DNA from: Cordylochernes scorpioides
Lineage: Eukaryota > Arthropoda > Arachnida > Pseudoscorpiones > Chernetidae
Assembly (NCBI GenBank): GCA_030710605.1
Contig: CP092863.1
Coordinates: forward strand, 140,003,547 to 140,067,546
Length of the DNA: 64,000 nt
Reading direction: 5' to 3'
Shown here one piece after another: positions 52,513-62,379 of this stretch. Position 1 is the first letter of the stretch, and each line of letters opens with the position of its first letter. Below the pieces are notes generated by a model. The model searched no databases and was not told the DNA's origin. It saw nothing but the letters and a program-made list of their open reading frames with translations. Made by a program: the position numbers and the translations under genes.

Positions 52513-53719
52513 TATTGACTCGCAGGAAGAATAGGATGGATTTCTCATAATTAAATGGAGCTAATTGTTTCACGTTTATTGCCCCACCGTTAAGTCACCA
52601 TTAGATGATGATTTCTTCCATTTCGAGCCATCTCTGCTCATTTGAAATATCACCATTTGGCCGCTCTCTCATTTCAATGTTGAATATTCAGAATTCCTTA
52701 ATGAAAATGGGGAAAATCATTGGGAAAATCTGGCTCACATCAATGGCTGACTATTTTGTAAATTTCGGCAGTTGAAGCTACCAAACGGCAACAAATATTG
52801 CTTACACCGCTAATATAGAATCGTGATCTTCTGGCTTATATTCTATATTGTTGCTTGTTAAAGAGCCTTGGTACGAAAGCTTGCCTTTTAAATACATAAT
52901 AAAGAGAAACATATTGTAAATAGTTTGAGTCAAAAGGCGATTCATCAATTAAGTTTTCATTCAATAAGTTTTTCATCAATTTTTTTTTTCTTTACAGATC
53001 CAGGTACGCCCTTTTTTATAAACCCAATATTGTAAATAATTCTTTAAACTATAATAGAGCAATTTGCGCACTTTTATTCTTTATATATTATATATGAATA
53101 GATATAATCATTTTTATTTATATATAACGAGAAAAATAAAAAGAGATACGCTCTTAATATATATTTTCATACTGAATATATTTTTAAAAACAATTATATT
53201 GCGTGATATATGCGAAATATAGGGTACTTCTACCTTTAAAATAGCATTTTATCGACCATCTCACCGCAAAGCATGCATACTAAGATAGGCGAATAAAACA
53301 CAGCACACCAGTTTAGGAAAATTCAGACAAAAGCCAACAACCTATATACCATGGTTTCGGGCTAGGACCTCACCAGTAACAGGGGCGGCTTCGATTCCGC
53401 AACATCCTACTAGAAGAATTTCAATCGATCGAAAAATGCAAGTACGCATATCATAATTACTGTAAAACCTCTCATAAGCGATCAATCTGATGAACAAGCA
53501 TTCTTATGAGCGACCACCTTCGTAAAGACGCCCCTGATATGATTCAATCTCCAATGAACGACCAACTCTCTCCATGAAAGACCAAAGTTATACAGTCTTT
53601 TTGGCGGTCTTTCGTGGAAGGTCCTACTGTAATATTGAAAAAAAAACATTCTCAAATTTTAATCATACATCATGTTTTTTATTGAGTCGTAAATTATTAC
53701 CTTTCCCTTTCTAGAATAA
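52513..53719. other. Unassigned DNA with one decayed hammerhead
   Basis: A minus-strand remnant at about 53335-53395 contains TAGCCCGAAACCATGG preceded by a damaged CTGGTGAGG box. Near 53470-53640 is a region with TCATAAGCGA and ATGAACGACC direct repeats. No gene. Confidence 0.35.
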
Positions 53720-54115
53720 CTAGCCGAATGACCCGGGCAACGTCCGTGTTTTACCCGATTGAATGTTTTGATTCAAATACTATTTGTTACAATTATAAAT
53801 TGGCGCCTTATATAAATGCATATGTTAGTTAATAACTATAGCCTATGTGCTTTATCTGTCTATGTACTGTTGGCTTCCGTAGGCGTCTCTTACTGGGAAA
53901 AAGAAAGAGAGGATTCCATTTGGTTATTAACTAATATATGCATTTATTTAAGGAGCGACCCGCTCCAACACAATGGTTACAAAAACGAAAAAGCGAGTGG
54001 GGGCAAAGGTGGCGTGATCGTAGCCGACCAATAGGAGGGCGCCATTCCAAAAAAAAAAAAAGCAAACGGTGACAGAGATGACTGATGAAGAATGACGCTC
54101 GTAACTGTATATAGA
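53720..54115 (-). mobile_element. Non-autonomous Helitron-like element, copy 4
   Basis: Inverted relative to copies 1-3: CTAGCCGAATGACCCGGGC at the left and CTCGTAACTGTATATAGA at the right. The 72-codon frame at 53816-54034 belongs to the element's internal sequence and has a counterpart in copy 3. Confidence 0.65.
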
Positions 54116-54734
54116 ATACGCTAGGTAATGTATAATGATGTTTACGTAAAAAAATGCTTATGTCACATATTTACTGTATATTCATTTACATGCTTGTATG
54201 GCAAAAACCAAGGGTGATGGAAAATTTCAGACATCATGTTAAATTCAGCGTGAAAAGTTACAATAGAAACACTTTCAATGTTTCTTGTGCAAAAGAAAAA
54301 AAAAATTTTTCACCTGTTATTTGGATCAAAAACTTTCTTTTACTACTTTACTTCCAACATTTCGACAACCCTCTGTCGTCCTTTTCAAGGAATTACTTGG
54401 TTACTGTTTACTTTTATACAAATTATGAAGGATCTGATATTTTAAAAACTTGGCGCGTGGAGCGCCTTGATACTCAAAACAATGAGATAGAGACAATATG
54501 TTAATGCATATAATTTATGACTTGATTATAAAAGCAACCCGAAAATGGTGCTTTTAATGTTTTTTTTTTTTTTTGTTATAATTAAGATTGAAACAGAATC
54601 ATTATTCTTTTCCTAAGAAAATCCTCAATGAATGAACCAAATGGCCCAAGACTTACCAGCAGACTATGGCTATAGATAGGCCATCTTGGAAATGTTTAAT
54701 TGAAGATATACAACAGCCTTAGGACATCTAAATA
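54116..54734. other. Unassigned DNA with a hammerhead-like remnant
   Basis: At 54355-54400, minus strand, a CTTGAAAAGGACGACAG box, GACGAC/GTTGTC helix II and GAAATGTTGG are found. The CUGANGA box has decayed. The 116-codon frame across it has no domain. Confidence 0.35.
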
Positions 54735-57700
54735 CACTCATGTACAAAACCTAAGGTGGTGGAAAATCTTTGATACCACCGGTCGTCTATTTTTTTTAAA
54801 GGAGACAAAGGCAATTATTTTCACACTTGGTTATCTCGTGTGTCTTCAATAAAAGTCTCACTGTAATATATTTCAGAATTATTGTCTGAATCCTGATATA
54901 CATGCTGAAAGGTACAACTTTCTTAAGTTTTGTTCACACTTGGTTATCTCGTGTGTCTTCAATAAAGGTCACTGTAATATATTTCAGATTTATTGTCTGA
55001 ATCCCGATATACATGCTGAAAGGTACAACTTCCTTCAGTTTTGTTCACACTTGGTTATCTAGTGTGCCTTCTATAAAGATCACTGTAATATATTTCATTC
55101 AGAGTTATTGTCTGAATCCCGATATACATGCTGAAAGGTACAACTTCCTTCAGTTTTGTTCACACCTGGTTTTCTCGCGTGTCTTCAATAAAGGTCACTG
55201 TAATATCTTTCAGAGTTATTGTCTGAATCCCGATATACATGCTATAAGGTACAACTTCCTTAAGTTTTGTTTACACTTGGTTATATCGTGTGTCTTCAAT
55301 ATAGGTCACTGTAATATCTTTCAGAGTTATTGTCTGAATCCCGATATACATGCTATAAGGTACAACTTCCTTAAGTTTTGTTTACACTTGGTTATCTCTT
55401 GTGTCTTCAATAAAGGTCACTGTAATATCTTTCAGAGTTATTGTCTGAATCCCGATATACATGCTATCTGGCTGCCAACTCCTGCCTGAAACTCAGCGAT
55501 TTCTTCAAGAATCCCGAAGAAGAGAAATGCTGGATGAATCCTGCTAATTGCCCAAATGGATTCACTCTGAGTTTCTGGGCAAAAATTATCTTCCAAAGCA
55601 CGGGCCAGGAGAGACATTATTTCTTGAGCACAGGAGGGGACGAGCAAGGCACCCCCGGGGTGGGGCTCTACATCAAGGGCATCCACCTGTACGTGCTGGT
55701 GTCCACAGGGGAGTACGTCTGGACACTGCAGATGACCGGCCAGGTCCACAACAACACCTGGGTCAACCTGGCCCTGTCGTGGTCGGACGACGCCGGTCTC
55801 CAGTTTTTCGTGAACGGCAAGCGCGTGGCGGTGGTGCTGTACCCCGACGCGGTGGGCAAGCCGGCGCGGCCGCCTCTGCAGCCGTTCGAGTTGACGCTGG
55901 GGTGCCGTCGCCTGGCGCTCGGGAGCTACGATGACTTCTCCGACGGCAAGTTCGACGAGCTGGGCGTGTGGTGGCGAGCGCTAGGGGACGAAGACAAAGA
56001 CGTATTCCTCGGAGGATATGATTGTAATCCTGAGACTCATCCTCTGGCCTGCGACACGGAGGTGGATGCACTTTCAGAGAACTTGACGGATCTTGATCTC
56101 AGCAACCCCGATGTCCTCAAAAACTCCGCAAATCATCTGAAGGGCTTTTTGAAGATTCTTCTGGTAGTTCTGCCAATTCCAGCGCTATGAACGGCCACCA
56201 TGGGAATGCATCCTCCCAGCTGGATGCGCTCAGAGAAAAAGTCCAAAAACTTCGAGATCACATCGATATCGTGAAGACCCTGTTCCAGAAGACTTCAGGA
56301 ATTCGAGAGGCCGTCAACGACAGCAGCTCCTATTTAAGCGGTGTTCTGAACATCCAGCAAGGGATCGTGGACAATTTGTTCGGGAAGATGGACCCGGGGG
56401 TATGGCGCCAGATGGACGAGACGGACGACGGAGCGGTGAAGCTGTCGCGAGAGTTCGAATCGTGGGCCATAAAGAAGGTCGCGCAGACCCCGCCTGACTT
56501 CAACATGACCATCTTCACCCAGACTGACAATATGGTGACGCAGGCTGACCAGCTGATGGTTCACAACTTCCTCAACACCAAGCGGTACCCGAGTCCGTCC
56601 CCGGCCCCCGGAACCGAATGGAAGGGTCCCGTAGCTCGCTTCGAGGTGCCCACCGACATCTACGGCGACCGCACGAGGACCAGCCAAGTCAACCTCTTCT
56701 CGGTCCTTTACAAGCACCTCCACAAAACTGCTTCGCTCATTAACTCCGTCACTGGCAAGAATACCGATGGCGTGCACCTGGCCAGCTCGGTGCTCAGCAT
56801 CACGGTCGACCCCGACTACAGCAAGCAGGCGCTGGCCAACGATCCTGTGGTACAACTTCCTTAAGTTTTGTTTACACTTGGTTATCTCGTGTGTCTTCAA
56901 TAAAGGTCACTGTAATATCTTTCAGAGTTATTGTCTGAATCCCGATATACATGCTATAAGGTACAACTTCCTTCAGTTTTGTTCACACCTGGTTTTCTCG
57001 CGTGTCTTCAATAAAGGTCACTGTAATATATTTCAGAGTTATTGTCTGAATCCCGATATACATGCTGAAAGGTACAACTTCTTTAAGTTTTGTTCACACT
57101 TGGTTATCTCGCGTGTCTTCAATAAAGGTCACTGTAATATATTTCAGAGTTATTGTCTGAATCCCGATATACATGCTGAAAGGTACAACTTCCTTCAGTT
57201 TTGTTCACACTTAGTTATCTCGCGTGTCTTCAATAAAGGTCACTGTAATATATTTCAGAGTTATTGTCTGAATCCCGATATACATGCTGAAAGGTACAAC
57301 TTCCTTCAGTTTTGTTCACACTTAGTTATCTAGTGTGCCTTCAATAAAGGTCACTGTAATATATTTCAGAGTTATTGTCTGAATCCCGATATACATGCTG
57401 AAAGGTACAACTTCCTTCAGTTTTGTTCACACCTGGTTTTCTCGCGTGTCTTCAATAAAGGTCACTGTAATATATTTCAGAGTTATTGTCTGAATCCCGA
57501 TATACATGCTGAAAGGTACAACTTCTTTAAGTTTTGTTCACACTTGGTTATCTCGCGTGTCTTCAATAAAGGTCACTGTAATATATTTCAGAGTTATTGT
57601 CTGAATCCCGATATACATGCTGAAAGGTACAACTTCTTTAAGTTTTGTTCACACTTGGTTATCTCGCGTGTCTTCAATAAAGGTCACTGTAATATATTTC

Positions 57701-57990
57701 AGAGTTATTGTCTGAATCCCGATATACATGCTGAAAGGTACAACTTCCTTCAGTTTTGTTCACACTTAGTTATCTAGTGTGCCTTCAATAAAGGTCACTG
57801 TAATATATTTCAGAGTTATTGTCTGAATCCCGATATACATGCTGAAAGGTACAACTTCCTTCAGTTTTGTTCACACCTGGTTTCCTCGCGTGTCTTCAAT
57901 AAAGGTCACTAAAATATATTTCAGAGTTATTGTCTGAATCCCGATATACATGCTGAAAGGTAAAACTTCCTTGAGTTTTGTCTATGAGTT
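54735..57990 (+). mobile_element. Giant MITE/satellite with captured receptor sequence
   Basis: The left TIR CACTCATGTACAAAACCTAA starts at 54735 and the right TIR TTGAGTTTTGTCTATGAGTT ends at 57990. Between them are about five 116-bp units, then 1.38 kb of GC-rich coding-type sequence, then about ten more units. The units keep the same orientation on both sides. Frames of 77-188 codons with FNKGHCNIFQSYCLNPDIHA come from the units and are not genes. Confidence 0.72.
55466..56848 (+). pseudogene. Captured LamG/pentraxin + GAIN receptor fragment
   Basis: The first part (to about 56060) codes a LamG/pentraxin-like domain: CWMNPANCPNGFTLSFWAK, HNNTWVNLALSWSDDAGLQF and FDELGVWWRAL. After one frameshift in a T run near 56145-56155, the second part gives a Ser/Asn-rich linker, then QLDALREKVQKLRDHIDIVK and SLINSVTGKNTDGVHLASSV, resembling the start of a GAIN domain. 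This order is that of the extracellular region of adhesion GPCRs; the GPS site and seven-helix part are absent. No intron is seen in about 460 codons. Both ends stop abruptly inside a satellite unit. It could instead be a large exon (GTGGTACAAC at the right would allow a donor), but the frameshift and exact satellite junctions favour capture. Confidence 0.7.
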
Positions 57991-59835
57991 TTGTAAACAA
58001 TAATTGAAAACACAAAAATATCACAAAATAACACCTATATTCACAGTTTAAAATGAAACATTCGATTGATATTATAGAATATTGAAATCATTATGAGAGA
58101 AAAAAAAAAAGAGCGAGAATCAAATATTTCTAAAAAAAAGATTGTTCCATAAAAGCAAAGCCATATTTAATTTCTAAAAATACACATCAAAAGGAAACGT
58201 CTGAAAAAAGGGCAATATATATTTATTACATTTTAAAATGACTTGACCCCATTTTTCAATGGAAATTTCTAACATTCTTTAACAAAAAAAAAAAAAAAAA
58301 AAAAAATTCAACGATTTTTCAACTTGGAGAAATGACATTAAGATCAATGAATACGTTATTATAGATATATATATGTGTGCACTTATCAATTTTTACAAAA
58401 ATAGATTAAAAACTATAAATAACATAGAACTTTTTTTAAAATGAAACTATTAATTTTTATAATGAATATATAAAAAAATATTCGCATAAGATATCTTTTA
58501 AAATAACTTCGAAATATTCATTTTTAACATCTGAAAAAAAATCTATCTAAAATTACCATATATCTTGCCTATCTTTAAAAAAGTATATAAATTTCACAAA
58601 GTTTTTTTATATTATTCATCATAAATTATAAAATATATCATTATCAATTCAGCGCCATCTATAGCTCAAAATTAGAAATATTTTGACGATACATTTTTAT
58701 TTTTTGAAATATTTATAATGATGGCATATGAGAACTCTACAGAGATTTATTAGAAATATTAAACTATAATACCAATGAGAAATGATACAAGTTTAAATAA
58801 TACAATAATAGTGTAAATGGCAATATTATTGGTTTTTTAAAGTAATATTATTTGTACTATATATTCATGCTTAATGTTTACTTTGACTTTAAATTGTATA
58901 TTAAATAGCAAGATGATATTTGTGTAGTACTTCCATGAAGCACAAATATCTTAAACCTTCTAATTGTTCCTTTAAAAAAAAATTATTATACATATATTAT
59001 TATGAAAAAATAAAAAAATGGCGCTCTGCCATCTAAAAAGCACATGTGCTCGTGGTCAGGAGATGCCTTCTTTATTTTTAATATATTATTATAAAAATAA
59101 TTTTAAAATAACCATCTAAAATGCTTATTAAAGTGGTCAGGATATGCCTTTTAAAGAATTTTAATATCAAAACCTGACCTTTTTTCTATTTTCAAAATTA
59201 TTTTTCATATTAACAAGATAGTATTCACGCATATATGTCCTAGAATATCCATTTCTTGATTTCTCAGGAAGCCTCGGGACCAAATTTCTGGTTGTAGAGG
59301 TACAGCCTGCACCATGTTGACGAGGGCCAAAAGCCCGAAACGCGTACGTGGTTGCCTTCTTTGATTTATCAAGAAATTGGGTTAGTTAAATATCACAAAA
59401 CAAGTTATATAAACGATGGCGCTCTGCCATTTATAGTGCTCATGTGAGGGGTCAGGATATGACCTTTTTTAAAATTTTATATTTTAGTATTATTATGATT
59501 ATTTCTTCTTCTTTTTTTAGACGTTAGACTGCAGTGAATAAAATTGGTGGCTTTCCTTTTTCAATTTTTATTCATTGAAATTTAGAGTCTGTAGAAATTG
59601 CTTTAATTACATAAATAGAACCTAAGTTATGGTATTCATGTACACCAAAAGAAGATTTATAATTAAAGGGAGAGGTGCTTATTTTTGGTGTGTATGCATA
59701 TATATTAAATACAGAAGGCATATCCTGACCGCTCACATTATATATTTATATCTTACAAAGCAGATTCTCCGAAAGACTACCTTTTTTTAAAAATGACTAT
59801 AAGAATCTGATGCGATTCGAACTTTTGGCCTTAAT
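57991..59835. other. AT-rich DNA with hammerhead-repeat pieces
   Basis: 58000-59000 has no recognisable feature beyond A/T tracts. 59020-59470 holds ends and body of the hammerhead foldback family (GGCGCTCTGCCATCTAAAAA, GTGGTCAGGATATGCC) and a core at 59312-59353 with TTGACGA in place of CTGANGA, hence decayed. No gene. Confidence 0.4.
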
Positions 59836-60050
59836 TACACTCATGGACAAAACTTAAGGAAGTTGTACCTTTTACCATGTATATCGGGATTGAGACAATA
59901 ACTCTGAAAGATATTACAGTGACCTTTATTGAGGACACACGAGATAACCAAGTGTGAACAAAATTACCTCTGACTTCTTCTTCTACTTCAAAAAAAAAAA
60001 AAAAAAAACAGAAGGTCGGTGATATCAATTATTTTTAAGTTTTCTAGATC
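59836..60050 (-). mobile_element. MITE fragment next to the LINE
   Basis: CACTCATGGACAAAACTTAA at the left, one unit, then an A run and GTCGGTGATATCAA. The right TIR is missing; an AC microsatellite and the LINE follow. Confidence 0.6.
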
Positions 60051-60065
60051 CAGCGTGCAAAGTAG

Positions 60066-60090
60066 TACACACACACACACACACACACTC
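60066..60090 (+). repeat. AC microsatellite at the LINE 5' boundary
   Basis: A short (AC)n run directly before the GC-rich LINE begins. It may be the insertion target. Confidence 0.8.
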
Positions 60091-60267
60091 GAGCGAGCGG
60101 CCACGCTTTCGCGAGCTCCGCCGTTTTCGCCTTTTGAGTGCGTGTAAAAGGCGCTTAATCTGGCAAGTGTAGTATTGGCGGAAAGCCCAGGATGTGCTGA
60201 AAAAGTGCCTGAAAGGCCCAGCATCCTGCTACAAACAGGCGAAGAATTATCGCCAAAAGAAGGAAAT

Positions 60268-61158
60268 ATGAAGAAAACAATTGATATTTCTTCAGAAAAT
60301 CAAAAGTATGCAAATTCGCCGGCAGGCGACTTGCATGTAAATCCGGCCGCCGCGCGTGGTGACGTCACGGCTCCGAAGACTGCTGCTACGACCAGCGCAA
60401 CTTCAGCCAGCCCGGCCTCGCTCAACTGGGCCGACAGCGAGATGGCGGAGGTGAACGACAACGAGGGCTTCATCGTCGTGAAGGCCAAGAAGAGGCGCCT
60501 CGGCTCAACTTCACCTGAGCACGCTGCCAGGCAGCCCAACAAGCCTGGAGAGCAGCGCAGCTCCCAGCAGCGGAAGCGGCCAACAGGGCCGAGAGCAGTG
60601 CCGCCCCAGGAGATCAAGGCGACACGCAAGAACATCGCCGAGGCCAAGGCGAGGCAGAACTCATCTACCCACGAAAACTACATCTTCGTGGAGCGATGCC
60701 CAGAGTTCCCGGACTACACCTACCTAAAGGCAATATCCAAGCTGGTCGGGGGGCCAAATGACATCACATATTTCGGCAAAATGAACGGCCATTTCCTCGT
60801 GGGCTTGGCGACCAAAGATCTTGCGCTCCGTCTGGCTGAGGGCGACCTTGAGATCGAGGGAACGACCCTTAGGGTCTTCCCCTACCGTAAGAGGGCCGAA
60901 CGAATCGTCGTCGCCAACCTGCCAGGCTTCGTGGACGACTTCACCGTTGTGAACGCCCTGAGCCCATACGGGAGGGTCACCTCCATCGCCCCCATCCTGA
61001 TCAAAATGGGGGAGTTCACATTCACCGACGGCCGCCGGGAAGCCTTCATCCTGCTCAAGGACGGCATCAAGCTAGACAGGCTGCCCACCCGCCTGGACAT
61101 TCAATCCAAGGGAGATTCCCTGCCCGCCTTCCTCTCCCTTGGGAAAAAAAGGCTCTAA
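60268..61158 (+). CDS. LINE ORF1, first copy of the duplicated region
   Basis: The reading frame is open from 60175 (a TTG); the first ATG is at 60268. The N-terminal part is low complexity. From about residue 115 follows ENYIFVERCPEFPDYTYLKA and later RIVVANLPGFVDDFTVVNAL, an RNP/RRM-like region as in Tx1 ORF1 proteins. ORF1 proteins bind element RNA. The frame stops at TAA 61156-61158 just after a run of seven A. In the +1 frame the sequence instead continues into a zinc knuckle (KCGKQGHRRANCPS). An indel in the A run has therefore probably separated the two. The stop is followed at once by ATG. Confidence 0.7.
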   Translation: MKKTIDISSENQKYANSPAGDLHVNPAAARGDVTAPKTAATTSATSASPASLNWADSEMAEVNDNEGFIVVKAKKRRLGSTSPEHAARQPNKPGEQRSSQQRKRPTGPRAVPPQEIKATRKNIAEAKARQNSSTHENYIFVERCPEFPDYTYLKAISKLVGGPNDITYFGKMNGHFLVGLATKDLALRLAEGDLEIEGTTLRVFPYRKRAERIVVANLPGFVDDFTVVNALSPYGRVTSIAPILIKMGEFTFTDGRREAFILLKDGIKLDRLPTRLDIQSKGDSLPAFLSLGKKRL

Positions 61159-61843
61159 ATGCGGAAAGCAGGGCCACCGCAGAGCAAACTGCCCATCGCT
61201 CGCCAGCAGCGGAAGCGGCCAACAGGGCCGAGAGCAGTGCCGCCCCAGGAGATCAAGGCGACACGCAAGAACATCGCCGAGGCCAAGGCGAGGCAGAACT
61301 CATCTACCCACGAAAACTACATCTTCGTGGAGCGATGCCCAGAGTTCCCGGACTACACCTACCTAAAGGCAATATCCAAGCTGGTCGGGGGGCCAAATGA
61401 CATCACATATTTCGGCAAAATGAACGGCCATTTCCTCGTGGGCTTGGCGACCAAAGATCTTGCGCTCCGTCTGGCTGAGGGCGACCTTGAGATCGAGGGA
61501 ACGACCCTTAGGGTCTTCCCCTACCGTAAGAGGGCCGAACGAATCGTCGTCGCCAACCTGCCAGGCTTCGTGGACGACTTCACCGTTGTGAACGCCCTGA
61601 GCCCATACGGGAGGGTCACCTCCATCGCCCCCATCCTGATCAAAATGGGGGAGTTCACATTCACCGACGGCCGCCGGGAAGCCTTCATCCTGCTCAAGGA
61701 CGGCATCAAGCTAGACAGGCTGCCCACCCGCCTGGACATTCAATCCAAGGGAGATTCCCTGCCCGCCTTCCTCTCCCTTGGGAAAAAAAGGCTCTAAATG
61801 CGGAAAGCAGGGCCACCGCAGAGCAAACTGCCCATCGCTCGCC
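60566..61843 (+). repeat. Perfect 639-bp tandem duplication in ORF1
   Basis: 60566-61204 and 61205-61843 look identical at every position compared. 639 is 213 codons, so the frame is kept. The duplication includes the RRM-like region, the A run, the stop and the zinc knuckle. Confidence 0.9.
61159..61797 (+). CDS. LINE ORF1, second copy of the duplicated region
   Basis: Same frame as the first copy, starting at the ATG that directly follows its stop (TAAATG). After a few residues (MRKAGPPQSKLPIARQQRKR) it repeats the RRM-like part and ends at the same A-run stop (61795-61797). Functional status unclear; it may be an assembly duplicate. Confidence 0.55.
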   Translation: MRKAGPPQSKLPIARQQRKRPTGPRAVPPQEIKATRKNIAEAKARQNSSTHENYIFVERCPEFPDYTYLKAISKLVGGPNDITYFGKMNGHFLVGLATKDLALRLAEGDLEIEGTTLRVFPYRKRAERIVVANLPGFVDDFTVVNALSPYGRVTSIAPILIKMGEFTFTDGRREAFILLKDGIKLDRLPTRLDIQSKGDSLPAFLSLGKKRL

Positions 61844-62379
61844 AGGCAGAACAGCAGCCCCAGGCAAGCAGCGTCTCCCACCGACGCAAGGCCCCCCCCC
61901 CCCCCCCATCTCCTCCTCCTCCTCAGCAGCCAAGGAGGCCGACACCTGCGCCCGCAACATCGGCGTCCCCTGTCCAACCGGCGAAGTCTTCAACTGAGGC
62001 TCCAGTGACCCCCTCGGCACACCATCCTGCCGAACCGAGGGATCTTGCCCAGCCCGCCCCTGTCGCCCTCCCTGCTCCTCTAGCTGCCCCGCGGCCCCCC
62101 GAGACCTTTCCGCTCGACATTGAGATGTCGGAGGAGGAGCTCCCCAACCTCTCCATCGACTGGGACGGGCTGCCCGGTATAGACCGCGAGGACGCACAGC
62201 GGCTACTCACCTCTAAAGGAAAAATGGAGAAGCGAGCGCCCTCGCTGTCAAAGGCACAGGTCGCCGCCCTCGACCAGGTGGCCGAAACCATCAAGGCCTC
62301 GATCCCAGACTCCAACCACACCATCCGCAAGACCCTCCAGAAGACCAAGGGGGCGCTGCATAAGGGACGGCAACAATGA
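61798..62379 (+). CDS. LINE ORF1, C-terminal part
   Basis: 193 codons in the same frame, again starting at an ATG right after the stop. It has a proline-rich segment encoded across a C14-type run (about 61891-61906) and an acidic stretch ETFPLDIEMSEEELPNLSID, then a basic helical C-terminus. The zinc knuckle just upstream is in another frame between the A run and the C run, so two compensating homopolymer indels are likely. The TGA (62377-62379) overlaps the ORF2 start as ATGA. Confidence 0.65.
   Translation: MRKAGPPQSKLPIARQAEQQPQASSVSHRRKAPPPPPSPPPPQQPRRPTPAPATSASPVQPAKSSTEAPVTPSAHHPAEPRDLAQPAPVALPAPLAAPRPPETFPLDIEMSEEELPNLSIDWDGLPGIDREDAQRLLTSKGKMEKRAPSLSKAQVAALDQVAETIKASIPDSNHTIRKTLQKTKGALHKGRQQ

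Noticed and set aside
55441-55489. Native start or splice acceptor (TTTCAG) for the LamG receptor at the satellite edge
   Set aside because: The TTTCAG belongs to every satellite unit, and the residues before about 55466 are satellite-encoded, so it gives no evidence for a real exon start.
55013-57777. Frames coding repeated FNKGHCNIFQSYCLNPDIHA
   Set aside because: They arise from the 116-bp MITE unit; the same frames appear in reverse at 5007-5534 and 45233-45454.
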